Assembly (NCBI GenBank): GCA_902790215.1
Contig: CADAQX010000001.1
Span: 150,808 to 214,807, forward strand
Length of the DNA stretch: 64,000 nucleotides
From: an uncultured Bacteroidota bacterium
GTDB lineage: Bacteria; Bacteroidota; Bacteroidia; Bacteroidales; P3
Direction of reading: 5' to 3'
In this document: positions 45,001 through 52,654 of the stretch, in pieces
Layout of the letters: every line of letters begins with the position of its first letter
How positions within the stretch are numbered: position 1 is the stretch's first letter
The notes under the pieces: generated by a model
Seen by the model: the letters and a program-made list of their open reading frames with translations, nothing else
What the model was told of the DNA's origin: nothing
The model's database searches: none
Translations under genes and position numbers: made by a program

Positions 45001-46146
45001 GTGTTCCTCTACCTCCTATATCTCTTTGCCACCCCGGCGCTCGTCATGCTCCTTGCCCGCAAATGGACATGGATAGACAAAGTCAGCCCCATGGCTCTGC
45101 TCTACATCATTGGCCTCCTCGTGGCAAATCTTACGCCGTGGATACAGCAGCCCGGCCTCCTCGCCGCCAACAACCTCATAGGCAACATCTGCATCCCCCT
45201 CTCCATCCCCCTCATGCTCCTTGCCTGCAACCTGTCGGGATGGTCCACAGGCAAAGCCCTCAAAGCGGGGTTGTGCGGCTTCACCGCCGTCGTCATCGTC
45301 ACCGTGGCAGGTTTTTTCCTTTTCCGCGGCAACAGCGACCCCCGTCAGTTTGCCCAGGTATGTGCCGTTGCCATAGGCATCTACACAGGCGGTATCCCCA
45401 ACATGGGAGCCATCGCCCGCGGCGTAGGCATGGACCCGGACACCTACCTCTACATCACATCCTACGACTTGATAGTCACCGGTCTCTACCTCGTCTTTGT
45501 CATCTGCTTCGGCAAACCACTCTTCCGACGGCTGCTGCCCTCACGCCTCACCCCTGTGACCGCGGCACCTGCAGCAACGCCCCAGCAGCCCGCTCCCTGG
45601 AGCCTCAAGGCACAACTGCCCGCTCTCCCCGTAGCGCTGGCCATTGCCGTGGCATCATACCTCCTCTCCACCCTCTTCCCCGAAAACCTCTCCACCCCCA
45701 TGCTTATCCTCATCCTCACCACCCTCTCCATAGCCGCCACCTTCCTCCCCCTCATACGCCGTGCCAACAACAACGCCGGCAGCCGCCAGCCCCTCTCCTT
45801 CTCCGTGGGGCTCTACTGCGTCTACCTCTTCTGCTTCACCATCGCCAACGCCTGCGACATACGCCAGATGAACCTTGCCGGAAGCCTCGGCATACTCTGG
45901 TACATACTCTTCATCATCTTCGGCTCGCTACTGCTGCAAATCCTCTTCTCGCGACTCCTCCATCTCGACGGCGACAGCGCCCTCGTCACCTCTGTGGCAC
46001 TCATCAATTCACCCCCCTTTGTGCCACTTGTGGCCGCCCTTCTCAAAAACAAAGACCTCATCATGCTCGGCATCACCATAGGCCTTTTCGGCTACCTCAT
46101 CGGCAACTATCTCGGCCTTGCCGTTTTCTTCCTGCTCGCGCCATGA
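45001..46146 (+). CDS. DUF819 family membrane protein
   Basis: 381 residues, GTG start, about 10-11 membrane helices arranged as an internal repeat (LLACNLSGWSTGKALKAGLC, AVAIGIYTGGIPNMGAIARG, SALVTSVALINSPPFVPLVA). This is the DUF819/YjcL pattern, thought to be transporter-like. Starts 22 bp after uvrA, so it may be co-transcribed. Confidence 0.82.
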   Translation: MFLYLLYLFATPALVMLLARKWTWIDKVSPMALLYIIGLLVANLTPWIQQPGLLAANNLIGNICIPLSIPLMLLACNLSGWSTGKALKAGLCGFTAVVIVTVAGFFLFRGNSDPRQFAQVCAVAIGIYTGGIPNMGAIARGVGMDPDTYLYITSYDLIVTGLYLVFVICFGKPLFRRLLPSRLTPVTAAPAATPQQPAPWSLKAQLPALPVALAIAVASYLLSTLFPENLSTPMLILILTTLSIAATFLPLIRRANNNAGSRQPLSFSVGLYCVYLFCFTIANACDIRQMNLAGSLGILWYILFIIFGSLLLQILFSRLLHLDGDSALVTSVALINSPPFVPLVAALLKNKDLIMLGITIGLFGYLIGNYLGLAVFFLLAP

Positions 46147-46202
46147 ATACATAAAAGTTTCTTTCCATAACTTTTTTTAATAAATAATTCCCATTTTTTT
46201 TG

Positions 46203-46210
46203 TATTTTTG
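46203..46210 (+). promoter_or_regulatory. -7 promoter element of the C10 peptidase gene
   Basis: TATTTTTG, 48 bp before the ATG at 46259, in a T-rich context. Confidence 0.7.
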
Positions 46211-46258
46211 CCTTTTGAAATCAAGAATACAAACAATCTTTATTAATAATTAAAAACA

Positions 46259-47737
46259 ATGAAATTCAAAGTATTATCCATCGTCCTGGCTATTTCCGTA
46301 TTCCTGTGCGGTCGTGCAAAAGCCGAAAACATCGACGTTCAAACCGCAAAACAGATTGGAGCCTACTACTTCACAGTAGCTACCGGAGCCAAGGCACCCA
46401 TAGAAGCCGACAACCTCAAACTCATCCAGCAGTTTGACAACCCAACACTCTGCATCCCTGCCCTCTATGCATTCAATGTGGCTGGCAATGGATTCATCAT
46501 TGTTTCTGCATCCGACTGTGTCGAGCCCGTCCTTGCCTACTCGCCCGTTGGCAGCTTCGACCCCGACAACATCAACCCTGCATGCCAGTACATACTCGAC
46601 GGCTATGTGCGTGTAGTCAGTGAAAACCAAAACAGCAACGCCGTCGCCTCTGCACAGGCCAAAGGGCTTTGGGACGAAATGACGCAGCAAACCTTCACCT
46701 GCAACCCCGACAGCAAAGCCGTCCTCGTACAGGCCAAATGGGACCAAGAGGCACCCTACAACTATTGGAGTCCCGTCAAGCAAGGAGTCCACTGCCCCGC
46801 CGGCTGCGTGGCCACTGCCATGGGCATGATTATCCACTTCTGGAAACACCCCGAAGTAGGAGGCAATGACAATGAAAGCACCGCAAGCTGCCCCTGGAAC
46901 GGCACCACTCTGAAATACAAATTCAGAGTCGACAGCAACAAATTCCACTATGAAGACATGCCCAACCAGCTTAAAATGAATAGCACCTACGAACAGATGC
47001 GGGCCATAGGCAAACTGCTCCTTGCATGCGGTATCACTGTCAAGATGAACTGGGACGTGGAAGGCAGCGGCGCACACAGCGAAGATGTGCCTGGTGCCCT
47101 CTCCAGATGGTTCCGCTACTCATCCGAGGCCAAATACATCTTACGAGAAAGAGCATATATCAATGCGGCAGGACGCTTGGACTTCACCACCCTCGTCTCC
47201 GATGCCGAGTGGCTTTCCATCCTTCACAGCGAAATCGACGACCATGCTCGTCCCGTTTACTACAGCGGCATCGACTACAACGGTACCGGCCGTGATGCCG
47301 GCGGACACGCCTTCGTCATTGCCGGCTCCTCTGCCGCCGACCAGAAGAAATTCTTCATCCGTTGGGGCTGGGGCGGAAACGCCGACGGTTTCTTTACCCT
47401 CGCTCCCACCACCTCTGTCGAGACCGCCAGCGGCTACACCTTCAACCACGGACACGGAATGGTCTACCAAATCTACCCCAACACCCTGGGTATCGACGAA
47501 AACACTACCTACACCGAAGCACCCTGCTATCCCAACCCCGCCACCGACTACATGATGATTCCCGCCGACCTTCCCCTCAATGCCTACCTCACCATCTACT
47601 CCGCCGACGGGCGCATAGTTGACAACCTCGTCATCCCCGGCGGCACAAAGGAATACCGCCTCAATCTGCAAGGCTATGCACCCGGCGTATATCTCTACCG
47701 CCTCAACGGCAACGCAGTAAAATTCACCGTGCAATAA
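46259..47737 (+). CDS. C10-family (streptopain-like) cysteine peptidase with T9SS tail
   Basis: 492 residues. Signal peptide MKFKVLSIVLAISVFLCGRA, then KA. An inhibitory propeptide (about 25-150; FNVAGNGFIIVSASDCVEPV, LAYSP) leads into the papain-like domain. Catalytic Cys183 is in HCPAGCVATAMGMIIHFW, His350 in DAGGHAFVIAG, and IRWGWGGNADGFF follows. Residues about 422-492 form a T9SS type A sorting domain (CYPNPATDYMMIPADL to GYAPGVYLYRLNG). Secreted to the surface; related enzymes include SpeB and Porphyromonas periodontain. Promoter and hairpin flank it, so it is monocistronic. Confidence 0.93.
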   Translation: MKFKVLSIVLAISVFLCGRAKAENIDVQTAKQIGAYYFTVATGAKAPIEADNLKLIQQFDNPTLCIPALYAFNVAGNGFIIVSASDCVEPVLAYSPVGSFDPDNINPACQYILDGYVRVVSENQNSNAVASAQAKGLWDEMTQQTFTCNPDSKAVLVQAKWDQEAPYNYWSPVKQGVHCPAGCVATAMGMIIHFWKHPEVGGNDNESTASCPWNGTTLKYKFRVDSNKFHYEDMPNQLKMNSTYEQMRAIGKLLLACGITVKMNWDVEGSGAHSEDVPGALSRWFRYSSEAKYILRERAYINAAGRLDFTTLVSDAEWLSILHSEIDDHARPVYYSGIDYNGTGRDAGGHAFVIAGSSAADQKKFFIRWGWGGNADGFFTLAPTTSVETASGYTFNHGHGMVYQIYPNTLGIDENTTYTEAPCYPNPATDYMMIPADLPLNAYLTIYSADGRIVDNLVIPGGTKEYRLNLQGYAPGVYLYRLNGNAVKFTVQ

Positions 47738-47766
47738 ACCACCCGGAAACGATACTAAACAACAAA

Positions 47767-47800
47767 GAGTCCCCCGATAAACAACCCCGTCGGGGGACTC
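47767..47800. terminator. Strong hairpin between the C10 peptidase and LolA-like genes
   Basis: GAGTCCCCCGA (47767-47777) pairs perfectly with TCGGGGGACTC (47790-47800). Only a weak TCAATTT follows, so termination is likely but may be partial. Confidence 0.65.
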
Positions 47801-47820
47801 TCAATTTAAAACTAACTCAA

Positions 47821-48498
47821 ATGAAAAAAACACTCATCCTCATCGCACTGGCACTGGCACTCTGCCCTGCCGCCGCCGCACAGACCATCACCGCGCAAGA
47901 CAGCGCCATCCTCAACCGCATTCACGCTGCAAACCAGCAATACCGCACCCTGCAGAACACCTTCCGCCACGACCTCATCAAGAAGGGCACCACCTACCAC
48001 CGCTACGGCACACTCTACGTCACCAAAGTGAAACCCGCCAAGAAGGGCGACATCGAGGCCAACATCTCCATGCTCTACTCCGACCCCAAAGGCGAATACT
48101 ACATCATCAACACCACTCACCTCTACAACGGCATCGACGGCCACAAACTCAAATTCAACTACAAATTCGTCCCCCTCATGAAACTGCTTGGCAACGCCAT
48201 GTCGTGGTCAATGAATGGCGACATCTACAGCATCTACAACAACCTCAACACCGACTTCCAACTGGCCACCGACGCCAAATACTACATCATCACCCTCACT
48301 GTAAAGAAAGGCTACAACAAAGGCATCACCAAAATGCTGCTCAAATACGACAAAAACACCGGCCTCGTCGACTACATGGAAATGGAGGAAAAACTGGGCC
48401 TCATCCACAAATACTACATGGGGCTCGATGCCAAAGGCAAGACCCACAAGCCGCTCCTCAACACTCCCATCGACGCCAAAGTCTACACCCTCGACTGA
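47821..48498 (+). CDS. LolA-like periplasmic protein
   Basis: 225 residues with signal peptide MKKTLILIALALALCPAAAA, then Q. The body has the LolA-type start (DSAILNRIHAANQQYRTLQN, TFRHDLIKKG) and beta strands (GTTYHRYGTLYVTK, YYIINTTHLYNGI), then helices. It resembles outer-membrane lipoprotein carrier proteins, which shuttle lipoproteins through the periplasm. Similarity is only at pattern level, so it may bind another lipid. Confidence 0.6.
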   Translation: MKKTLILIALALALCPAAAAQTITAQDSAILNRIHAANQQYRTLQNTFRHDLIKKGTTYHRYGTLYVTKVKPAKKGDIEANISMLYSDPKGEYYIINTTHLYNGIDGHKLKFNYKFVPLMKLLGNAMSWSMNGDIYSIYNNLNTDFQLATDAKYYIITLTVKKGYNKGITKMLLKYDKNTGLVDYMEMEEKLGLIHKYYMGLDAKGKTHKPLLNTPIDAKVYTLD

Positions 48499-48517
48499 GT
48501 CCGGTGATAAAGACTCC

Positions 48518-48555
48518 TCAAACGCCCTCCCGTTACGGTGAGGGCGTTTGTTTTT
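48518..48555 (+). terminator. Rho-independent terminator of the LolA-like gene
   Basis: AAACGCCCTC (48520-48529) pairs with GAGGGCGTTT (48540-48549) and is followed by TTTTT. Confidence 0.88.
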
Positions 48556-48664
48556 CCCCCTAAACCCAATGTAAGCCCAATCCTTTTCCCTCATTTATCC
48601 AGAATCGATCTTAGACGTTGCAAGCGATGCCGCGCCACCTCCACCACCCGCTGTGCAAACGTCG

Positions 48665-48778
48665 TAGCGTCGTCATTTATTCGATCGTTATTCGATCGTT
48701 TTCCCATCGTTTTCCCTTTCCGGAAGGGAAAACGATGGGAAAAGAACATAATTCAAAGTGCATAAAGAACGGCACAAC
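48665..48778 (-). repeat. Dispersed repeat R1, partial copy C
   Basis: It shares the CGTCGTCATTTATTCG end and the hairpin with the other copies. TTTTCCCATCGTTTTCCC (48699-48716) pairs with 48726-48743. The PLRAE-coding half is missing. The whole gap 48499-49099 has no convincing gene. Confidence 0.75.
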
Positions 48779-48944
48779 AGTATCTTAACAACATTTGACA
48801 AAATATGGAAGAAATGCTGAAAGAGCATAGTCGATACTGAGAACAAATAGCCTGTAAAATCGTTTTAACATCCCTTATTGGTAATTTTACGAAAGACGAG
48901 GCGGGGTTAAGGTAAATAAACGAACCTGTCAAAAACAAAATGTG

Positions 48945-48952
48945 TACTTTTG
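48945..48952 (+). promoter_or_regulatory. Orphan -7 promoter element with no gene downstream
   Basis: TACTTTTG followed by GCAG, as in real promoters here, but the next gene (49100-50407) is on the opposite strand. It would transcribe the R2-like segment that ends at 49072. Confidence 0.45.
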
Positions 48953-49053
48953 CAGCGGGTTTCAGTGATTTTGCTGACGAAGGTGCGAAGAAAGGACTGT
49001 CGAAGTGAAGACAAATCTACGACGAGACAGCAATGCGGCCATTATGGCATAAA

Positions 49054-49072
49054 CCCAAATGACCGATGTGGG
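49054..49072. repeat. R2 end motif, copy at 49.06 kb
   Basis: CCCAAATGACCGATGTGGG, preceded by CGACGAGACAGCAATGCGG, which resembles the interior of the R2 copy at 60.8 kb (GGCGAGACAGGGATGTGG). Confidence 0.65.
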
Positions 49073-49099
49073 TAAAACGGGAAATATGATGAACAACGA

Positions 49100-50407
49100 T
49101 TACTTCACGAAATAGCGGAGATAGAGGCCGAAGGCAAAGTCCATGGCCTGCTCGCGGAGGTCGTAGTAATACTCGGTGTCGAGACCCAAGGAGAAACGGG
49201 CGCTGTAGCGGTTCTCAAAGTCCAGTTTGGCGGTGACCATCCTCCTCTCCGGCTCGGCAAAATCGGGACGGTGCCAACTGACACTTTGGAACAGGTAGCT
49301 GCCGCGCGGGGCAATATATTGGTGTCCGTGCCAGTAGCCCGCCTGCACCAGCAGTCGCCAGCTGCCGCGCCAGAAGGGCTGCGGCTCGTCGGGAGGGGGA
49401 GGGACATCGTGGGCAAACTGCCAGTCGAAGGAGAGCTGCGGCCACACAGCCCAACCCTTGCTGTAAGGCAGGCACTTGGTAGGCGATACGTCCTGAAAGA
49501 AGAAGGCCGGCACATCGAGGGCGACGGCTGAAAAATTCCCCGTGGCGAAATTGACGCGGAGTCCCGCGCTCTCGGTAAAGAGAGACTGGATGCAAGTGTC
49601 CAACGAGGAGAACTGTCCTCCGCGATGGCTGCCGAGAAAACTGAGGGGAAGGCTGACTGTCATGCGCCCGTGGCACAGACCTTCGCCGAGGATGAGCAGA
49701 TGGGAACTGCCGAGGGAGAAGCGTTCCTGTTTGGGCTGCCAAGGTTCGAGCAGGTCTTCCCAGTGCAGCCACGTGTCCATGCGCCAGCCCAAGAGGGAGC
49801 CTATCGAATAGTCGGCGAGGATTTGCACGCCCTCCTCCTGGTGGTCGTAGATGAATCGCTCGCGGTCGAGCATCGGCTCGTAGAGGCCGTGGGAGAGCGT
49901 CCCATAGAGCGAACCCATGACAAGGCGGAAGTTGTTGAACGGTTCGTATTCAAGCTGCACAAGGGGCTGCCATGCCCGCAGGCCGTCGTAGCCCGCCACA
50001 CCCGACAGAAGAAGGCCGAAGGTCATCTGGGCGTCCTGCCCGATGAGGTGCTTGGCATAGGGTTTCACAAAGAAACCGGTGGCGGTGTAGCCGCGCGTGT
50101 AGGGCAGCGAGAAGGCGGCATCGCGCAGGAATGTGGTGGCATCGACGCCGATGCGCCAGGTGTACTGCCGCCCGTGGTCGCGGCGCCAGGCATCGGACTG
50201 AATCGCATCGTAGTGCAGTTCGGTTCTCCACTCGTCCGGCTCGTCAACCAGCAGGCGCAACTCGCGCTGTACCTGATAATGGTCGTAGCGGTAATCGATA
50301 AGCAGAGCTGCTGTATCGGGCGGAAGAGCAGTGGACAAACGAAGTTCCTGCGGACGCACAGCAACGGCGAAAGAGCAAATTAGCAATAAAATACAAAAGC
50401 GTTTCAT
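49100..50407 (-). CDS. Predicted outer-membrane beta-barrel protein
   Basis: 435 residues from the ATG at 50407, which begins a signal peptide (MKRFCILLLICSFAVAVRPQ). The mature part is rich in aromatic-ended amphipathic strands (YTRGYTATGFFVKPYAKHLI, SLLGWRMDTWLHWEDLLEPW) and ends in LGLYLRYF-type YLRYFVK, close to a barrel C-terminal signal. No family recognised. The -7 box sits only 4 bp before this ATG. Single gene, divergent from DUF975. Confidence 0.65.
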   Translation of the reverse strand: MKRFCILLLICSFAVAVRPQELRLSTALPPDTAALLIDYRYDHYQVQRELRLLVDEPDEWRTELHYDAIQSDAWRRDHGRQYTWRIGVDATTFLRDAAFSLPYTRGYTATGFFVKPYAKHLIGQDAQMTFGLLLSGVAGYDGLRAWQPLVQLEYEPFNNFRLVMGSLYGTLSHGLYEPMLDRERFIYDHQEEGVQILADYSIGSLLGWRMDTWLHWEDLLEPWQPKQERFSLGSSHLLILGEGLCHGRMTVSLPLSFLGSHRGGQFSSLDTCIQSLFTESAGLRVNFATGNFSAVALDVPAFFFQDVSPTKCLPYSKGWAVWPQLSFDWQFAHDVPPPPDEPQPFWRGSWRLLVQAGYWHGHQYIAPRGSYLFQSVSWHRPDFAEPERRMVTAKLDFENRYSARFSLGLDTEYYYDLREQAMDFAFGLYLRYFVK

Positions 50408-50411
50408 GCTG

Positions 50412-50419
50412 CAAAGATA
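50412..50419 (-). promoter_or_regulatory. -7 promoter element abutting the start of the barrel gene
   Basis: TATCTTTG on the minus strand ends 4 bp before the ATG at 50407, implying a leaderless transcript or a later start codon. Confidence 0.65.
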
Positions 50420-50471
50420 CAAAGAAATAAACAATTAGTAACGAAAAAATTGTTATTTGGTATTTTTTTCG

Positions 50472-50479
50472 TATTTTTG
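50472..50479 (+). promoter_or_regulatory. -7 promoter element of the DUF975 gene
   Basis: TATTTTTG with TTG 19 bp upstream; leader of about 20 nt. Confidence 0.75.
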
Positions 50480-50503
50480 CATCTTTGAAAAAACAAACAA
50501 ATC

Positions 50504-51118
50504 ATGGAAGAATATAGCACACTAAACCCCTCGGCCATGCCGGAGAACAAACAGATACGCCATGCTGCGCGTGAGCGTTTGTCGGGCAACTGGCTCTATG
50601 CGGTGCTTTGCACCCTGCTGTTCTGCGCCGTCACCTCAGTGGCGGGTTCGATACCATTGGCCGGTTTGCTGGTGGTTTGTCCGCTGGCATTCGGTTTCAG
50701 CATCGCCTTTCTGCATCTTGTCCGCAGCGAGGTGGAAGGCGACGACCTGGTGACCAAGCCTTTCAGTGTCTTTCACCAATACGGGCGCATGCTGGGTGCC
50801 TCGCTGCTGGTGGTAGTTCTGACCTTCCTGTGGTCGCTGCTGCTGATTATCCCCGGCATTGTCAAGGCCTATTCTTATGCACTGACGCCCTACCTGGTGC
50901 ACGACCACCCCGAAATGTCGGAGTACGACTGCCTGAAGCGCAGCCAGCAGTTGATGAAAGGCTACAAGTGGAAACTGTTTCTGCTTGACCTGAGCTTTAT
51001 AGGCTGGATACTTTTGGGCTTTATCACCTTCGGTATCGGCCTGCTGTGGGTTAGACCCTACATGGAAACCGCCCATGCAGAGTTCTACGAAAGGAGAAAA
51101 GCCTTGGAGACAGCATAG
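50504..51118 (+). CDS. DUF975 family membrane protein
   Basis: 204 residues with 4 membrane helices. It has the DUF975 pattern: an amphipathic N-terminus (IRHAARERLSGNWLYAVLCT), LLIIPGIVKAYSYALTPYLV, then HPEMSEYDCLKRSQQLMKGY. Inner-membrane, unknown role. Followed by a hairpin at 51146-51183. Confidence 0.8.
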   Translation: MEEYSTLNPSAMPENKQIRHAARERLSGNWLYAVLCTLLFCAVTSVAGSIPLAGLLVVCPLAFGFSIAFLHLVRSEVEGDDLVTKPFSVFHQYGRMLGASLLVVVLTFLWSLLLIIPGIVKAYSYALTPYLVHDHPEMSEYDCLKRSQQLMKGYKWKLFLLDLSFIGWILLGFITFGIGLLWVRPYMETAHAEFYERRKALETA

Positions 51119-51145
51119 TCTGAACGAAAGAATAACCCTACTGCC

Positions 51146-51183
51146 AAGGGAGCAGGAGACGGCATATCCGCCCCTGCTCCCTT
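51146..51183 (+). terminator. Hairpin after the DUF975 gene
   Basis: AAGGGAGCAGG (51146-51156) pairs with CCTGCTCCCTT (51173-51183). No T run follows, so strength is uncertain. Confidence 0.55.
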
Positions 51184-51210
51184 GCTCATTCCCGATAAAA
51201 AAGCAATAAT

Positions 51211-52578
51211 ATGTACGACAACAGGGACAACATTGATTTCGCCCACGAGAAAATCGGGCCGCTCTTTGCCCGCATCTTCTTCCCCACCCTGCTGGGGATG
51301 CTGTTCAACATGGCCTTCCTTCTGACGGACGGCATCTTTGTGGGGCACGGCATCGGTGAGGCAGGACTGGCTTCCATCAATCTGATAGCCCCCATCATGA
51401 TGCTTATCAACGGCATGGGCATGATGATGGGCATGGGTGCCAGTGTGGTGGCAGCCATCCACCTGTCGCAGAACAACGAGAAGGCGGCGCGCATCAATGT
51501 GACACAGGCATTCGTCGCCGGGATGTGCGTGTCGGTGCTGTTGGGGGCATTCTGCTACCTGTTCCCCGACACAGTGCTGACGCTACTGGGCGTGAAAGGC
51601 GACCTATATGCCTCGACCAAGGAGTATTACCTGTGGTTTCTGCCCACATGCCTGTTGCTGATGATTGAGACACTGGGTCTGTTTGTCATCCGTCTGGACG
51701 GCTCGCCACGCTATGCCATGCTGTCGAACATCATCCCGGCCATCGTGAACGGGGTACTGGACTATATCTTTATTTTCCCCTGCCATTGGGGCGTGATGGG
51801 CGCGGCCCTGGCCACAGACATCGGCGGGCTTGTCGGCACACTGATGGTGGTGTATTATATGCTGTTCCGCACAAGGACGCTGCATCTGTATCGCCTGAAA
51901 CACACCTGGACGAGCCTGCGGCTGACCCTGCGCAATGTGGGCTACATGGCTCGTGTGGGAGCCCCCGGCCTGGTGGGCGAGCTGGCGGTGGCGGTGATGA
52001 TGCTGTCGGGCAACATGGCTTTTATGCAGTATATCGGCAGCGACGGCGTGGCGGCATACAGCATTGCCTGTTATCTGTTCCCGCTGGTGTATATGATATG
52101 CAGCGCGGTGGCACAGTCGGCACAGCCTATCATCAGCTACAACCACGGCGCCGGGGCACACCGCCGCGTAAACCATACCGTGAGGTTCAGCATGGCAGTG
52201 TCTGTGGCCGTGGGTCTGGCGGTGAGCCTGCTGTTCTTTTTCTTTTCGCCGCAGATGGTGCTGTGCTTTCTTGACCGGGACGTGCAGGCCTATACATTGG
52301 CAGCCGAGGGACTGCCTTACTACGGTGCCGGTTTCCTCTTTATGGCGGTGAACATCTGTGCCGTGGGTTACCTGCAAAGCATTGAGAAATCGGGAGCAGC
52401 CACGGGTTTCACCTTGCTGAGGGGAGTAGTGTTCCTCGTGGCGGCATACATCCTGCTGCCTCGACTTTGGGGCACAACGGGGTTGTGGTTGTCTGTCCCC
52501 TGCGCGGAGTTGCTGACCGCTCTTGTCATAATCATCTACGCCTTTGCCTTTCCCATCAGGAAGAAACGCAACGGATGA
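51211..52578 (+). CDS. MATE-family multidrug/cation efflux protein
   Basis: 455 residues, 12 membrane helices in two MatE halves. Helix 1 region: KIGPLFARIFFPTLLGMLFN, then LTDGIFVGHGIGEAGLASIN. Second half: RVGAPGLVGELAVAVMMLSG, VAQSAQPIISYNHGAGAHRR. It exports drugs or metabolites in exchange for Na+ or H+. No signal for substrate. Ends with a basic tail. Confidence 0.92.
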   Translation: MYDNRDNIDFAHEKIGPLFARIFFPTLLGMLFNMAFLLTDGIFVGHGIGEAGLASINLIAPIMMLINGMGMMMGMGASVVAAIHLSQNNEKAARINVTQAFVAGMCVSVLLGAFCYLFPDTVLTLLGVKGDLYASTKEYYLWFLPTCLLLMIETLGLFVIRLDGSPRYAMLSNIIPAIVNGVLDYIFIFPCHWGVMGAALATDIGGLVGTLMVVYYMLFRTRTLHLYRLKHTWTSLRLTLRNVGYMARVGAPGLVGELAVAVMMLSGNMAFMQYIGSDGVAAYSIACYLFPLVYMICSAVAQSAQPIISYNHGAGAHRRVNHTVRFSMAVSVAVGLAVSLLFFFFSPQMVLCFLDRDVQAYTLAAEGLPYYGAGFLFMAVNICAVGYLQSIEKSGAATGFTLLRGVVFLVAAYILLPRLWGTTGLWLSVPCAELLTALVIIIYAFAFPIRKKRNG

Positions 52579-52654
52579 TTTTTTTTCTTCCACAAGCAAT
52601 AAATGAACCATTAAACGAACTAAATGTATATTACAAGATAAACGTTCAACACCT

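Noticed and set aside
46259-47737. Operon of the C10 peptidase with an adjacent inhibitor gene, as in speB loci
   Set aside because: The downstream gene is LolA-like, separated by an 11-bp-stem hairpin, and shows no similarity to the propeptide.
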